Of a DNA stretch of 64,000 nt, positions 16,501-22,408 are shown piece by piece (the stretch's first letter is position 1; each line of letters starts with the position of its first letter). The translations under genes were made by a program, and so were the position numbers. Under the pieces are notes generated by a model. The model was not told the DNA's origin and made no database searches. It was given only the letters and a program-made list of their open reading frames with translations. This DNA comes from a virus: positions 62,001 to 126,000 of IMG/VR virus record IMGVR_UViG_3300028840_006257. The stretch is one strand, 5' to 3'.

Positions 16501-17965
16501 CACGGGGACGGGAGTCGGCGTGGCGACGGGCGAGGGGGCCGCGGGCGAGAGCGGATTCCAGGGCTACTACGTCACGAGCTCGGACCCGGTCGACGGCTCG
16601 GGTTCCGCCAACACGTCGTCCCTCAACAACGGCACGGGCCAGGACGGCATCATCGGCACGACGTACCGCGACGCGGTGACGGGCCTCACCTTCACCGTCC
16701 TCGAGCGCGAGGGGGGCTCCGCCTACCCGACGGGCGCGGGGGCCTGGTTCACCTTCGAGGTGCGCAAGCTCGTCACCACGGACGCGAACATCCCGGTCAA
16801 CTCCATCCCGGGCCTCGAGATGACGGTCGCGAATACCGAGGGATCCACGATCCCGCAGGGAGACACGGCCATCGTCGAGACGTTCGACCGGGGCGGCCAG
16901 GAACCCGCGGTGGGGGACTCCTACTTCGTGACCTACAACTTCTCGAAGACGGAGGCCGACTTCGAGACGATGCTGTTCACGAATCAGCGGGCCGTGGAGG
17001 CGAACTACGGGGAGGTCAACCCGGACAACCCGGTGTCCCTCGCCGCCTACCTCGGCTTCCTGAACGGCGGGGTCGTCCTCGCCATCAAGCAGGTGCCGAA
17101 GATCCCGGGTTCGAACCAGGCGAGCACCCAGAGCTACCTCGACGCGCTCGACGACCTCAGGGGACCGCTGCCGGGAGGCGCCACGCTGGACACGATCACG
17201 CCGCTCAAGGGCGACGACGAGGACCTGTTCCTCTCCCTGTCGAACCACTGCGACATCCAGTCGAGCATCCGGTACCGCTCCGAGCGGACCGGGCTGATCG
17301 GGGTCTCGTCGGGGACGCAGCCGACGGACGTCGGCGGCATCGCGCAGCAGATCGCGAACACGCGCATCAGGCTCGTGTACCCGGACATCGTGACCCTCAC
17401 GATCCAGGACGCCCTCGGGAACGACAAGCAGTTCCTCGTGGACGGGACCTTCCTCGCGGCGGCGCTCTCGGGCAACCGAGCCGCCCCGAGGATCGACGTG
17501 GCGACCCCGTGGACGAGGGCCCGCATCGTCGGCTTCGACGAGCTCGCCCGTACCCTCGACGCGGTCGAGCAGAACCAGGTGGCCGTACAGGGCGTCACCG
17601 TCCTGGACCAGCGCGGCACGATCATCCGAGTCCGTCAGGGCCTCACGACGGACATGAGCAACATCCTCACCAAGCTCCCGACGGTCATCACCATCGCGGA
17701 CGAGGTGCAGCGCTCCGCTCGCAGGGATCTCGACAGGTTCATCGGGGTCAAGTTCCTGCCGGGCATCCTCTCGGAGATCGAGGGCCAGCTCGCGACCACC
17801 ATGAAGGCGCTCAAGAACGCCGAGATCATCGCGGCGTTCACGGGCATCCAGGCGCGGACCACCAACGACCCGACGCTGGTGGAGATCGAAGCATTTTATC
17901 AGCCGATTTTCCCGCTTTTATACATCGTTATAACCTTCAACCTTCGCAGCAACCTTGGAGGTTGA
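10517..17965 (+). CDS. Giant tail sheath protein with internal tandem repeats
   Basis: A 2,482-residue protein. The N-terminus (FPGTIYAPPGVYTRT) and the C-terminal ~350 residues (long helix with DEVQRSARRDLDRFIG, ending PLLYIVITFNLR) are typical of contractile tail sheath proteins; sheath subunits polymerise around the tube and contract at injection. Usual sheaths have about 400-800 residues, so this one is several-fold enlarged. Residues about 835-1158 are seven repeats marked by TPGGLNFD-like words; about 1160-1655 are seven or more repeats of about 70 residues ending in TLTGGVGD. These extra domains should project from the sheath surface. The start ATG 10517 follows AAGGGG. The last 25 codons have atypical codon use (see findings). 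No frameshift or intein is visible. Confidence 0.88.
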   Translation: MANFPGTIYAPPGVYTRTRFQSPVSGVLAGVRIPVFIGTGNELLQQQDLEVIRGSSSSVDQQVPQEDETGRAVVSISDTGQVTLGDFNGARQRIQVRNFPITNGDGSGTTATDPSSILVTINGRPDVVLSVARADIGVIEISTAPDLNDDVRVTYFFKRHDTQMTDNVSDQVTPESAILEGAIGNLFEFTSDDNVFTVTVDDDQNQVVTATFPTGSVSASTVVSLINGAAAGTSLIASEYTNNFGLTAVRLVADRNLLIGSGSANVVLGFTQGQATSRNKNFVTFNGPIVDGTNGGITTTDTSKVTVRVNGTQVIPTELDGRNRTVTLPFAPAAGDLVTIQYYFNTWQDTFDYLANINVTEVLRCGIVPGNNDFIEQADFVLKDDLIVWGSAFLVSAGVTSVGAPAFGPTQISGLLVDNRWFLSETTVVVDDTVSPPVENRRQFQLPAQPTTGNGRDTPLGQNVFLSISNRRVDLPTNNPNLVKAYWGWSVQDALQRGPVTVTEVKGSIITLEESVPVGAGVWATFWYNILVDEEYTVQVETSGPSGIGTYFLFDGDGNPVYTPTFGSKGPAMTGVTISFPSGSELTPDVHFEGGTSGPVEETVTVQFADKDATIAKFTVGGSGPYAFVSGESDRARFMIDSSALAGGTAGIDLSAPHGIQGLGFSASLLGEEIQYDEDTGTTTYDVLAGINDDVSMSVDGVVISVTVPAQTGVNADAYVEAINAEAKLSANSPYLDGTTRFLGTTVVTAGEYDKLVFNYTGVTNPATGPVTAVIAPGTYASPAFMAAAVDTALNTAIAALPAGYAGLDIAVTANADGQMRFTYKAADTDLGTSASGTVTEVGAIVGDTITIDTVTLTGALTQVSGGLDFDTGQARATLVPTGVEPGDNFTINAGGGPITITALGAQTPGGLNFDEGDQATGTITVSGPIPNDTVTINGITLTALGAQTPGGLNFDEGTRATGTATLTGVQYGDTISIDTTAVGGGPVTLTASNTLTPGGLDFNVGTAATGSIQLVGVRPATIAPFPVTAADTVTIGGNVLTANEGPRTPGADDFDAGTRALGSVTVVVDALPATGVLYGDTITVGGIALVADNVTTPGGLNFDAGTQAFEVLTVLLAPGVPTPPAVITIDVGGAAGGPFPLIPAGGPRTPGANDYDETLGTTMAIAADIAAAINDPLNVFSAFMSAAVGPGPSDVTFTWNVPGVVANGIVNLTADPMLSPLVGFAGGVGTEVTTATALVTALSDPLNGLTGLIQAHNTGGVSNVVNLQALTPGLAGNSISLVSTAPARLVPSAATMAGGVGDDLTAATDVQAAVNDVANSFATAVTALTTGDTAALTAVTPGAVGNLITLTTTAAGRFVLSAGTLTGGVGDDISAATSLVAAISDAGNGLVGGVVADNASGTTNVVTIDSYTPGLVGNGVLLAESTAGARIALSGATLLGGVGDNTTVAASIAAAINDVGNGIVTSVTALAALAVVTMTAVTPGNAGNLIGTTSSDATRLLMSGLTLAGGSGTDLSVATSIVAAINDPGNGLAVDVMADNASGTSTTVTVWDLTPGVLGNTNTIASSTGTRLPVSGANFTGGDTVVGVGSNIVTAINDAANGLNGIVTADNSGGTSAVVDVTAAVPGPQGNFIVLASSDAGRLPVSGATLTGGAGLGGGVFEFLDAATVAEDFAILAGLSTDALPSQEQTKVVDGDLVRRFTASGSSGRLIYDRLVVRNRVVPGSGSLAAESQVDQTQLVIEGTNAEDETGLQPRAFGSAGIEATIRSASLYGEVGFKDGQVASGTYGDSRDGQPAVMFYAQGGINPQNNVFKFNIDGTPVTVVFTDGVGAAIPAAGSASVPLGPVTTANTVLAQILAGAVGAGLPASVVLQEGAGTRLLSATATTDSAVTIGAGNANDVLGFSDDATAARTLVEPEVTASALMMHHSASLNDALLDYQNPDATYFAEQALAGVETDSSNAQFLFIESQANNIVGLGASSNITFLTATSDSWLRTGTGVGVATGEGAAGESGFQGYYVTSSDPVDGSGSANTSSLNNGTGQDGIIGTTYRDAVTGLTFTVLEREGGSAYPTGAGAWFTFEVRKLVTTDANIPVNSIPGLEMTVANTEGSTIPQGDTAIVETFDRGGQEPAVGDSYFVTYNFSKTEADFETMLFTNQRAVEANYGEVNPDNPVSLAAYLGFLNGGVVLAIKQVPKIPGSNQASTQSYLDALDDLRGPLPGGATLDTITPLKGDDEDLFLSLSNHCDIQSSIRYRSERTGLIGVSSGTQPTDVGGIAQQIANTRIRLVYPDIVTLTIQDALGNDKQFLVDGTFLAAALSGNRAAPRIDVATPWTRARIVGFDELARTLDAVEQNQVAVQGVTVLDQRGTIIRVRQGLTTDMSNILTKLPTVITIADEVQRSARRDLDRFIGVKFLPGILSEIEGQLATTMKALKNAEIIAAFTGIQARTTNDPTLVEIEAFYQPIFPLLYIVITFNLRSNLGG
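13063..13990 (+). repeat. Sheath repeat family A (7 units, about 40-50 residues)
   Basis: Seven diverged units, each with the pattern G-D-T-I-T-I-x-G..LTA followed by TPGGLNFD-x-GT-x-ATG. Marker words occur near 13108, 13240, 13360, 13504, 13663, 13806 and 13965. The two central units are nearly identical (ALGAQTPGGLNFDEG twice). The pattern is a beta-rich decoration module. Near-identity of neighbouring units suggests recent duplication or gene conversion. Confidence 0.75.
13996..15490 (+). repeat. Sheath repeat family B (about 7 units of 70 residues)
   Basis: Units follow the pattern VAAINDxGNGL...VxADNxSGT..VVTV..xTPGxxGNxIxL.S...RLxVSGATLTGG. The TGG(V/A)G junctions fall at about 14191, 14407, 14617, 14833, 15043, 15256 and 15469, a period of 210-216 nt that is a whole number of codons. 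Units differ from each other by many substitutions, so the array is older than family A. Confidence 0.75.
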
Positions 17966-17983
17966 TCTAAGCGGTTGCGGCAG

Positions 17984-18001
17984 TCCTACCGGGTGGTAGG
18001 A
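17984..18001 (+). promoter_or_regulatory. Hairpin between sheath and nuclease-methyltransferase genes
   Basis: A perfect 7-bp stem TCCTACC/GGTAGGA with loop GGGT occupies the 43-bp gap. There is no U-tract. The right arm contains AGGA, 7-8 nt before the GTG start at 18009, so the hairpin may mask the ribosome site and keep this gene weakly translated. The GGTAGGAT word is also the right half of the promoter motif at 7801. An operator for the encoded HTH is another possibility. Confidence 0.45.
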
Positions 18002-18008
18002 TTGGCAC

Positions 18009-20606
18009 GTGACCCCTGAACAACTCGAACAGGTTCTTGCGGCGTTTGCGTCCGACGACGCGGCCGCCGTGATTGCGAAATGCACAGGTGTGCCACGGGG
18101 TCACGTCTACAAGCTCTGGAAAGAACAGTTCGGACCGCGAGCTCTTCGGGATCGGGGCAACCGACTTCGCGGCCTGGCGAAGAGTCGTTCGGGAAACTCG
18201 GCCAGAACTGAGGTTCGCGACGCCGCCATCGCTGCCTTCGAAGAGGGGGAGGCGATGAAGGCCGTCGCGCTCCGGTTGGGGGTTCACTACACGCAGATTC
18301 GTGAGTGGTGGGTTGAGGTTTACGGGGTGGAGACGGTGGCCGAGCGGGGCCGTGCCCTTCAGAGGACTCGAACTCGTGCTAACCATGAGAGGCTCAGGGG
18401 AAAAGCGCGAAAGGTCCGCGTTATCTCGGTACCTTGTGACGCGTGCGGTCGGGATCTTGAGGTTTCTACCATCTCGGCGGCTAAAAGTTCGCGAATCGTG
18501 TGTTCCTCCTGCGAGCAGTCGGAACGAGGGGCCGACACCGCGTGTCCCGTCTGTGGTCGACTCTGCGTCGGGAAAAGGGGACTCGCGAGCCACTTAGGGA
18601 GCGCCAAAGATGAGGTCCATCGCGAGTATCTTCGGCACCAGGAAGAAGAGCGTCTTGGAGAGGAGGGTCACGGGCACGTGGTGTGCCTTGAGTGCGGCCA
18701 TCGTGCTCGGAATCTGTGGAAGCATCTTGAGGCGGAACACGAGATGACACCCTCCGAGTATGTCGGAAAGTGGCCGGGTGCGTGCTGGCGTACCGAGGCG
18801 GCAGAACGAGCACGAGTGCGACGGTCCTCTGAGGCACGTTCGGCCAGCGGCTTTGGAAAGGGGACGCGGAAGATCGTGGCATGTCCCCAGTGTTCAACGG
18901 AGGTCGAGGTCTCTCGTTTTGCGGGGCCGCTTCACGATCTACGCTGTGACGAGTGCAGGGCAGAGGACGAACTGAAGACATGGTGTGGGAAGAGCGAACC
19001 CGAGGACTACGTCTCCTGTCGAGAGTGTGGATTTCGGGCAGAATTTCTCATCTCTCATGTCCGATCCGCACACGACCTTGCAGAGTACGTGACTCGTCAT
19101 CCGGATGCGCCGTTCACGGCGTGTCGGGCTGGTCAGCGGAAATCACCGAGTACGAAGCTCGTGCTAACGAAGGAGCAGCTGGTGCCCTTCATGGATGAGG
19201 GGCGCGTTGTCGCGGCCGCCGCGGCGAGGGCCTTCGGGTGCGCGCAGTTTCAAATTCGTCGGGCGTGCAACGAGCTGGGGCTGCAAACCCGACGGCGGCT
19301 CGCCTGGCAGAAAGCGGTCCTGGATCGTGCCGCGTCGTATCTGGGCGTCGGCTACAAGTCGGAGTGGACCGATTCAAGGATCGTCAACGAGGCAACCGGC
19401 CGGAAGCTTCACTACGATGGCTTCTTTCCTTCCCGGAACTTGATCATCGAGGCTCACGGGGACCAGCATTTCTTCTTCATCGAAGCGTGGCACCGCACCT
19501 ACGAGGAGTTCGAACGCCTGCGCGAGTTGGATCGCTTCAAGCTCAGGCGCGCTCAGGAGCTCGGGTTTGCCGTGAAGGTCGTCCGGTACGGGGACGCGAT
19601 TCACGAGAGAGGCTTCTGGAGACGGCTCCTGGAGGACGACCGGGCGCTGTGGGCCAACAAGTCGGAGAGCGAGCGCCGGGACGACGTGGAGAGGGTGCTG
19701 CGGGAACTGAGGGTCTCGGGATTCCCCGACATCCTTCCCTCCCCGAAGACACGCGCCGAATTCACGAAACTCCAGAGACAGACGATCTATCTGGACTCGT
19801 CGGGAACGATCCGTCCACAGACGACGCGAGGCACGACGGCGTGTGCCTCTTTTTTTCCGAACAGGTACCGGGCCCGTTACAAGGGGGCGCCGAGCGTGCT
19901 GGAGGCGTGGGACGACGACGACAGGTTGCGCAGGGCAGTTCGGGTACAGATGGAGGCGGGACATCCCACCACCCCTCACCGTGTGCTGCGGGCCCTCCAG
20001 ATGATCTGTCGAACGCCCTCCGTGTTTCGTCCCGGAGTCGCCAAATACGTCTGTCAGACCTACTGTCGCGAGGGGGGGACCGTCTGGGATCCGTGTGCCG
20101 GCTACGGGGGGCGTCTTTTCGGCGCGATGGCAACGCACGTGGGGGCCTACCTGGGCACGGACGTCGAGCCCGAGATCGTCGAGGGAAATCGGAGATTGGC
20201 GCAGGAGATCGGCGTCTCCGATCGATGTCAAGTGGTTCAGGCGGCGGCCGAAGAGTTCGATCCCGAGTCCCCCCTCGATTTGGTATTCACGTCTCCACCG
20301 TACTACGACCTTGAAAGCTACGGGTCGCGGTCCGATGCTCGGGCCTACTCCGACGTGGGCGAGTGGCTTGAGCGTTTCCTGGTGCCCGTGATCAACAAGG
20401 GCGCCGAGCATCTCAGGTCCGGCGCCTACTTGATCCTGAATCTTCCGGCCAAACCCCGCGCCGGCGTCGTCCTTGCCGACGAGGCCGTCAAGATCGCCGT
20501 ACGAGCTGGTCTCGGGGTTCAGCCCGTCGTTTTCATGCCCGTCAGGCGCCTTCGGACCTCTCGATCTGCATGGAAGGACCCGCTAGTCGTTTTTCGCAAG
20601 CCGTAG
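18009..20606 (+). CDS. HTH / zinc-finger / Vsr-like nuclease / DNA methyltransferase fusion
   Basis: An 865-residue multidomain protein, GTG start. Order: two HTH-like segments (about 5-40, 68-105); Zn ribbon (Cys143, 146, 165, 168); C2H2-like finger (Cys179, 182, His195); MucR/Ros-like finger (Cys226, 229, His239, 244) with MTPSEYVGKW; a second Zn ribbon (Cys292, 295, 313, 316) and second MucR-like finger (Cys337, 340, His350, 355); HTH (about 387-430); Vsr/EDxHD/DUF559-type nuclease core (HYDGFF 468-473, EAHGDQH 481-487, ELDRFK 506-511, VVRYGD); and an amino-methyltransferase with SAM motif DPCAGYGG (694-701), TDVEP and catalytic TSPPYYD (761-767). GC3 is 60% in the first 30 codons. Reading: a mobile homing-type nuclease with its own methylase. 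Confidence 0.8.
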   Translation: MTPEQLEQVLAAFASDDAAAVIAKCTGVPRGHVYKLWKEQFGPRALRDRGNRLRGLAKSRSGNSARTEVRDAAIAAFEEGEAMKAVALRLGVHYTQIREWWVEVYGVETVAERGRALQRTRTRANHERLRGKARKVRVISVPCDACGRDLEVSTISAAKSSRIVCSSCEQSERGADTACPVCGRLCVGKRGLASHLGSAKDEVHREYLRHQEEERLGEEGHGHVVCLECGHRARNLWKHLEAEHEMTPSEYVGKWPGACWRTEAAERARVRRSSEARSASGFGKGTRKIVACPQCSTEVEVSRFAGPLHDLRCDECRAEDELKTWCGKSEPEDYVSCRECGFRAEFLISHVRSAHDLAEYVTRHPDAPFTACRAGQRKSPSTKLVLTKEQLVPFMDEGRVVAAAAARAFGCAQFQIRRACNELGLQTRRRLAWQKAVLDRAASYLGVGYKSEWTDSRIVNEATGRKLHYDGFFPSRNLIIEAHGDQHFFFIEAWHRTYEEFERLRELDRFKLRRAQELGFAVKVVRYGDAIHERGFWRRLLEDDRALWANKSESERRDDVERVLRELRVSGFPDILPSPKTRAEFTKLQRQTIYLDSSGTIRPQTTRGTTACASFFPNRYRARYKGAPSVLEAWDDDDRLRRAVRVQMEAGHPTTPHRVLRALQMICRTPSVFRPGVAKYVCQTYCREGGTVWDPCAGYGGRLFGAMATHVGAYLGTDVEPEIVEGNRRLAQEIGVSDRCQVVQAAAEEFDPESPLDLVFTSPPYYDLESYGSRSDARAYSDVGEWLERFLVPVINKGAEHLRSGAYLILNLPAKPRAGVVLADEAVKIAVRAGLGVQPVVFMPVRRLRTSRSAWKDPLVVFRKP

Positions 20607-20623
20607 ATCTCTCCGCTTTTCCC

Positions 20624-20649
20624 CCTATCGGGCCCCCTCGGCATCAGGA
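20624..20649 (+). promoter_or_regulatory. Degenerate copy of the CCTAT promoter motif
   Basis: CCTATCGGGCCCCCTCGG followed by CATCAGGAGG. It is nearly the sequence at 7784 with the GGTAGGATCTTG block shortened to GC before ATCAGGAGG, so it may be a remnant or a variant. It lies 12-36 bp before the SpeD-like gene and includes its ribosome site. Confidence 0.35.
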
Positions 20650-20659
20650 GGGCACTGTC

Positions 20660-21055
20660 ATGCGGGACGACCTGTACGCGGGCTGGCATCTGCTCTTCGA
20701 TGCCTTCGTAGACCCCGAGCACGCCGAGCGTCTGGACGACGCCGAGTTTCTTGAACGGTTATTCCGAGATCTCGTGGAAGTGCTCGACATGGAGATCCTC
20801 GGGGAACCGGCGTTCAAGAAGATTCCCTGCGATCCCTCCAGGCTGGACACGGAGCATGACGAGGGCGGCGTGACGGGTACCGTCATCGTCACCACGAGCC
20901 ACCTGAGCATCCACACGTGGCCCCTGCGGAAACGCTTCTGCCTCGACGTGTTCTCGTGCAAGCAGTTCGATCACCTCGCGGTCGAGAGGCTCGTGAGGGC
21001 ACGCCTCCGCGTCGAGAGGCGGTCGAGTCGCTGGATCCCACGGACGTGGCCGTGA
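20660..21055 (+). CDS. speD: S-adenosylmethionine decarboxylase-like (SpeD) pyruvoyl enzyme
   Basis: A 131-residue protein of bacterial SpeD length. The signature TSHLSIHTWP gives Ser80 (pyruvoyl precursor) and His85, and VFSC gives Cys100; the +5 and +15 spacing equals that of Ser63/His68/Cys83 in the Thermotoga enzyme. SpeD makes decarboxylated SAM for spermidine synthesis after self-cleavage before the Ser. The residue before Ser80 is Thr, whereas it is normally Glu, which is unusual. Some SpeD homologues, including phage ones, are known to decarboxylate ornithine or arginine instead, so the substrate is open. The ATG 20660 follows AGGAGGGC; an upstream in-frame extension overlaps the preceding gene and is unlikely. 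The stop overlaps the next start. Confidence 0.75.
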   Translation: MRDDLYAGWHLLFDAFVDPEHAERLDDAEFLERLFRDLVEVLDMEILGEPAFKKIPCDPSRLDTEHDEGGVTGTVIVTTSHLSIHTWPLRKRFCLDVFSCKQFDHLAVERLVRARLRVERRSSRWIPRTWP

Positions 21056-21258
21056 GCGATTTTCACGAACGGCTCTCCGAATTCATGAACGTGTCGCCGA
21101 CCGAGCTCGCGCGTCGGCTCAGAAGAGAGGATGACCCCGAGAAGCGCCGAGCGATGCGCCGGGCCCTCGAGGCATGGCGGCTGACGGAGGGGAATCCCCT
21201 GACCCGGAGTGCCTCGCGCGTCGCCCGCACGTGGCTGGCTTCGTTTCTACGTTTATAG
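21052..21258 (+). CDS. Small helical hypothetical protein
   Basis: A 68-residue, Arg-rich, helical protein whose GTG start (GTGA at 21052) overlaps the SpeD-like stop codon, the usual sign of translational coupling. The middle segment SPTELARRLRREDDPEKRRAMRRALEAW is given only as a description: a basic helix-turn-helix-like region that could bind nucleic acid or act as an adaptor. No family recognised. The upstream part of the same frame (from 20917) lies inside the SpeD-like gene and is not likely to be translated. A weak TTTAT-N12-TACAGG promoter-like sequence follows near the end of the gene. Confidence 0.45.
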   Translation: MSDFHERLSEFMNVSPTELARRLRREDDPEKRRAMRRALEAWRLTEGNPLTRSASRVARTWLASFLRL

Positions 21259-21333
21259 GCGGTCGATCTACAGGAGGGGACCGTCCTGTCCCCATTTTGA
21301 GCGGTGTAAGCCGCCTGACGAGAGGAAGGCAAC

Positions 21334-22125
21334 ATGGCTAACAAAGACCTCGCCCCCGCGAACGGCGTACAGGGCTCGAGCTACATCTACGACTTCGGAA
21401 CGTCCCCGCAGACGCGAACGGCGGTGAGTCAGAAGGTCCGTCTCCTGACGCCGGCCTACGGCTCGGATGCGAACCTCCTGTTCCAGATGGGGGTCCTGAG
21501 CTCCTTCACGCCGAACGAGACGCGCACGATCGACACCCTGCGCGGGATCGGCTTCGGCGACATGATCGCCGAGCTCGTGCCGTCGGTGACGGAGGCGATG
21601 ACGGCCGGCTTCGAGCGGGCACTCCTGTACCTCTCGAACCTCTGGCAGGCCACGGGCTACGCGGGGGGCGCCTCGGGCCCCGTCAGGAGCCTGCGGCACC
21701 ATCGCTGGCCCTTCGACATCGAGCAGCAGCTCGTGTTCTCGACCCTCGCCGACTACGACCTCACGGGTCAGGCGGGCGTCGGGTTCAACGGGGGCGGCGG
21801 CACCTTCGACGGGGGCGTGAAGGAGATCGTCTACCCGCAGGTCACCAACGATCCCAACAACTTCCCCGGCGACCTCCGGGGTCACACGGCGATCATCACG
21901 CTCTACGAGACCTGCTGGTTCAACTCCTGGTCCCTCACGAACGTGAGCCGCGACACGGGGATGCTGATGGAGACCGGGGACGTGACCATCAGCGACGTCC
22001 ACGACTTCAGCTCCGAGTACGGAGAGTTCCTCGCCACCGGCAACGACCCGACCATCGGTCAGGTCGGGTCCGTCCGGTTCAACGTGGGCGATCAGCGGAC
22101 CGCCTCCGACTTCATCACGACGTAA
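21334..22125 (+). CDS. Probable tail tube protein
   Basis: A 263-residue, beta-rich, mildly acidic protein. The central region (about 175-235) alternates strands as RGHTAIITLYETCWFNSWSL and METGDVTISDVHDF, as in tail tube folds where a beta sandwich forms hexameric rings. Gly-rich loops (GVGFNGGGGTFDGG) are present. It is the first structural gene after the sheath and precedes the tail chaperones and tape measure, the standard place of the tube gene in myophages. The ATG 21334 follows GAGAGGAAGG. A tube assignment is made from size, order and fold character, not from a recognised family motif. Confidence 0.6.
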   Translation: MANKDLAPANGVQGSSYIYDFGTSPQTRTAVSQKVRLLTPAYGSDANLLFQMGVLSSFTPNETRTIDTLRGIGFGDMIAELVPSVTEAMTAGFERALLYLSNLWQATGYAGGASGPVRSLRHHRWPFDIEQQLVFSTLADYDLTGQAGVGFNGGGGTFDGGVKEIVYPQVTNDPNNFPGDLRGHTAIITLYETCWFNSWSLTNVSRDTGMLMETGDVTISDVHDFSSEYGEFLATGNDPTIGQVGSVRFNVGDQRTASDFITT

Positions 22126-22298
22126 CCCTGAGACTTCGCGGGTAGGGTGAGGGAAAGCGCCCTTCCCGCACGGTGCCTCTCGGCCCCAGGGTTGGGAGGT
22201 CTTAGTGCTAACCGAGCAATCGGTGGAGCGTCGCAGACGCAAACGTGAATGTGAAACACATGGGAACGAACAGATCCCTCGAGCTGTAGCCTCCTCCT

Positions 22299-22365
22299 CT
22301 CCCTCGGGAGACGGTCAGATGTGGACGAGAATGGGATCGAACCAATGTGAATCTCTTGCGCTGTG
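22299..22365 (+). promoter_or_regulatory. Shared leader element, copy 2 (CTCCCTCGGGAG box)
   Basis: CTCCCTCGGGAG (22299-22310), CGGTCAGA, a GACGA/GAATG stretch, ATGTGAAT and GCGCTGTG, the same order of words as at 10181-10266 upstream of the sheath gene. The spacing between words differs by a few to about 20 nt, so alignment needs small gaps. Confidence 0.5.
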
Positions 22366-22384
22366 AAAACGACCCACCGGCTTG

Positions 22385-22402
22385 CTCCACGACAGAGTGG
22401 AG
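22385..22402 (+). promoter_or_regulatory. Hairpin masking the ribosome site of the tail chaperone gene
   Basis: CTCCAC (22385-22390), loop GACAGA, GTGGAG (22397-22402). The right arm contains GGAG of the ribosome binding site GTGGAGAGAG, 6-9 nt before ATG 22409. Folding of the mRNA would hide the site, so initiation may be regulated or kept low, as fits an assembly factor needed in small amounts. Confidence 0.5.
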
Positions 22403-22408
22403 AGAGTC

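Larger units (their letters stand above)
22126..22408 (+). promoter_or_regulatory. 283-bp structured leader upstream of tail chaperone
   Basis: The gap contains hairpins GGGAA/TTCCC (22151-22167), ACCGA/TCGGT (22211-22224), GCGTC/GACGC (22228-22240), the shared CTCCCTCGGGAG box (22299-22310) and CTCCAC/GTGGAG (22385-22402). The words GTGAATGTGAAAC and ATGTGAATC repeat within it. No CCTAT-N12-GGTAG motif is found. Like the sheath leader it probably acts as an untranslated RNA controlling expression of the downstream tail assembly genes. Confidence 0.5.

Noticed and set aside
21058-21070. TTTTCACGAA word, also near 13 and 1330, as a promoter family
   Set aside because: The third copy is inside a coding region and the spacing to GGTAG differs between the first two, so chance similarity cannot be excluded.
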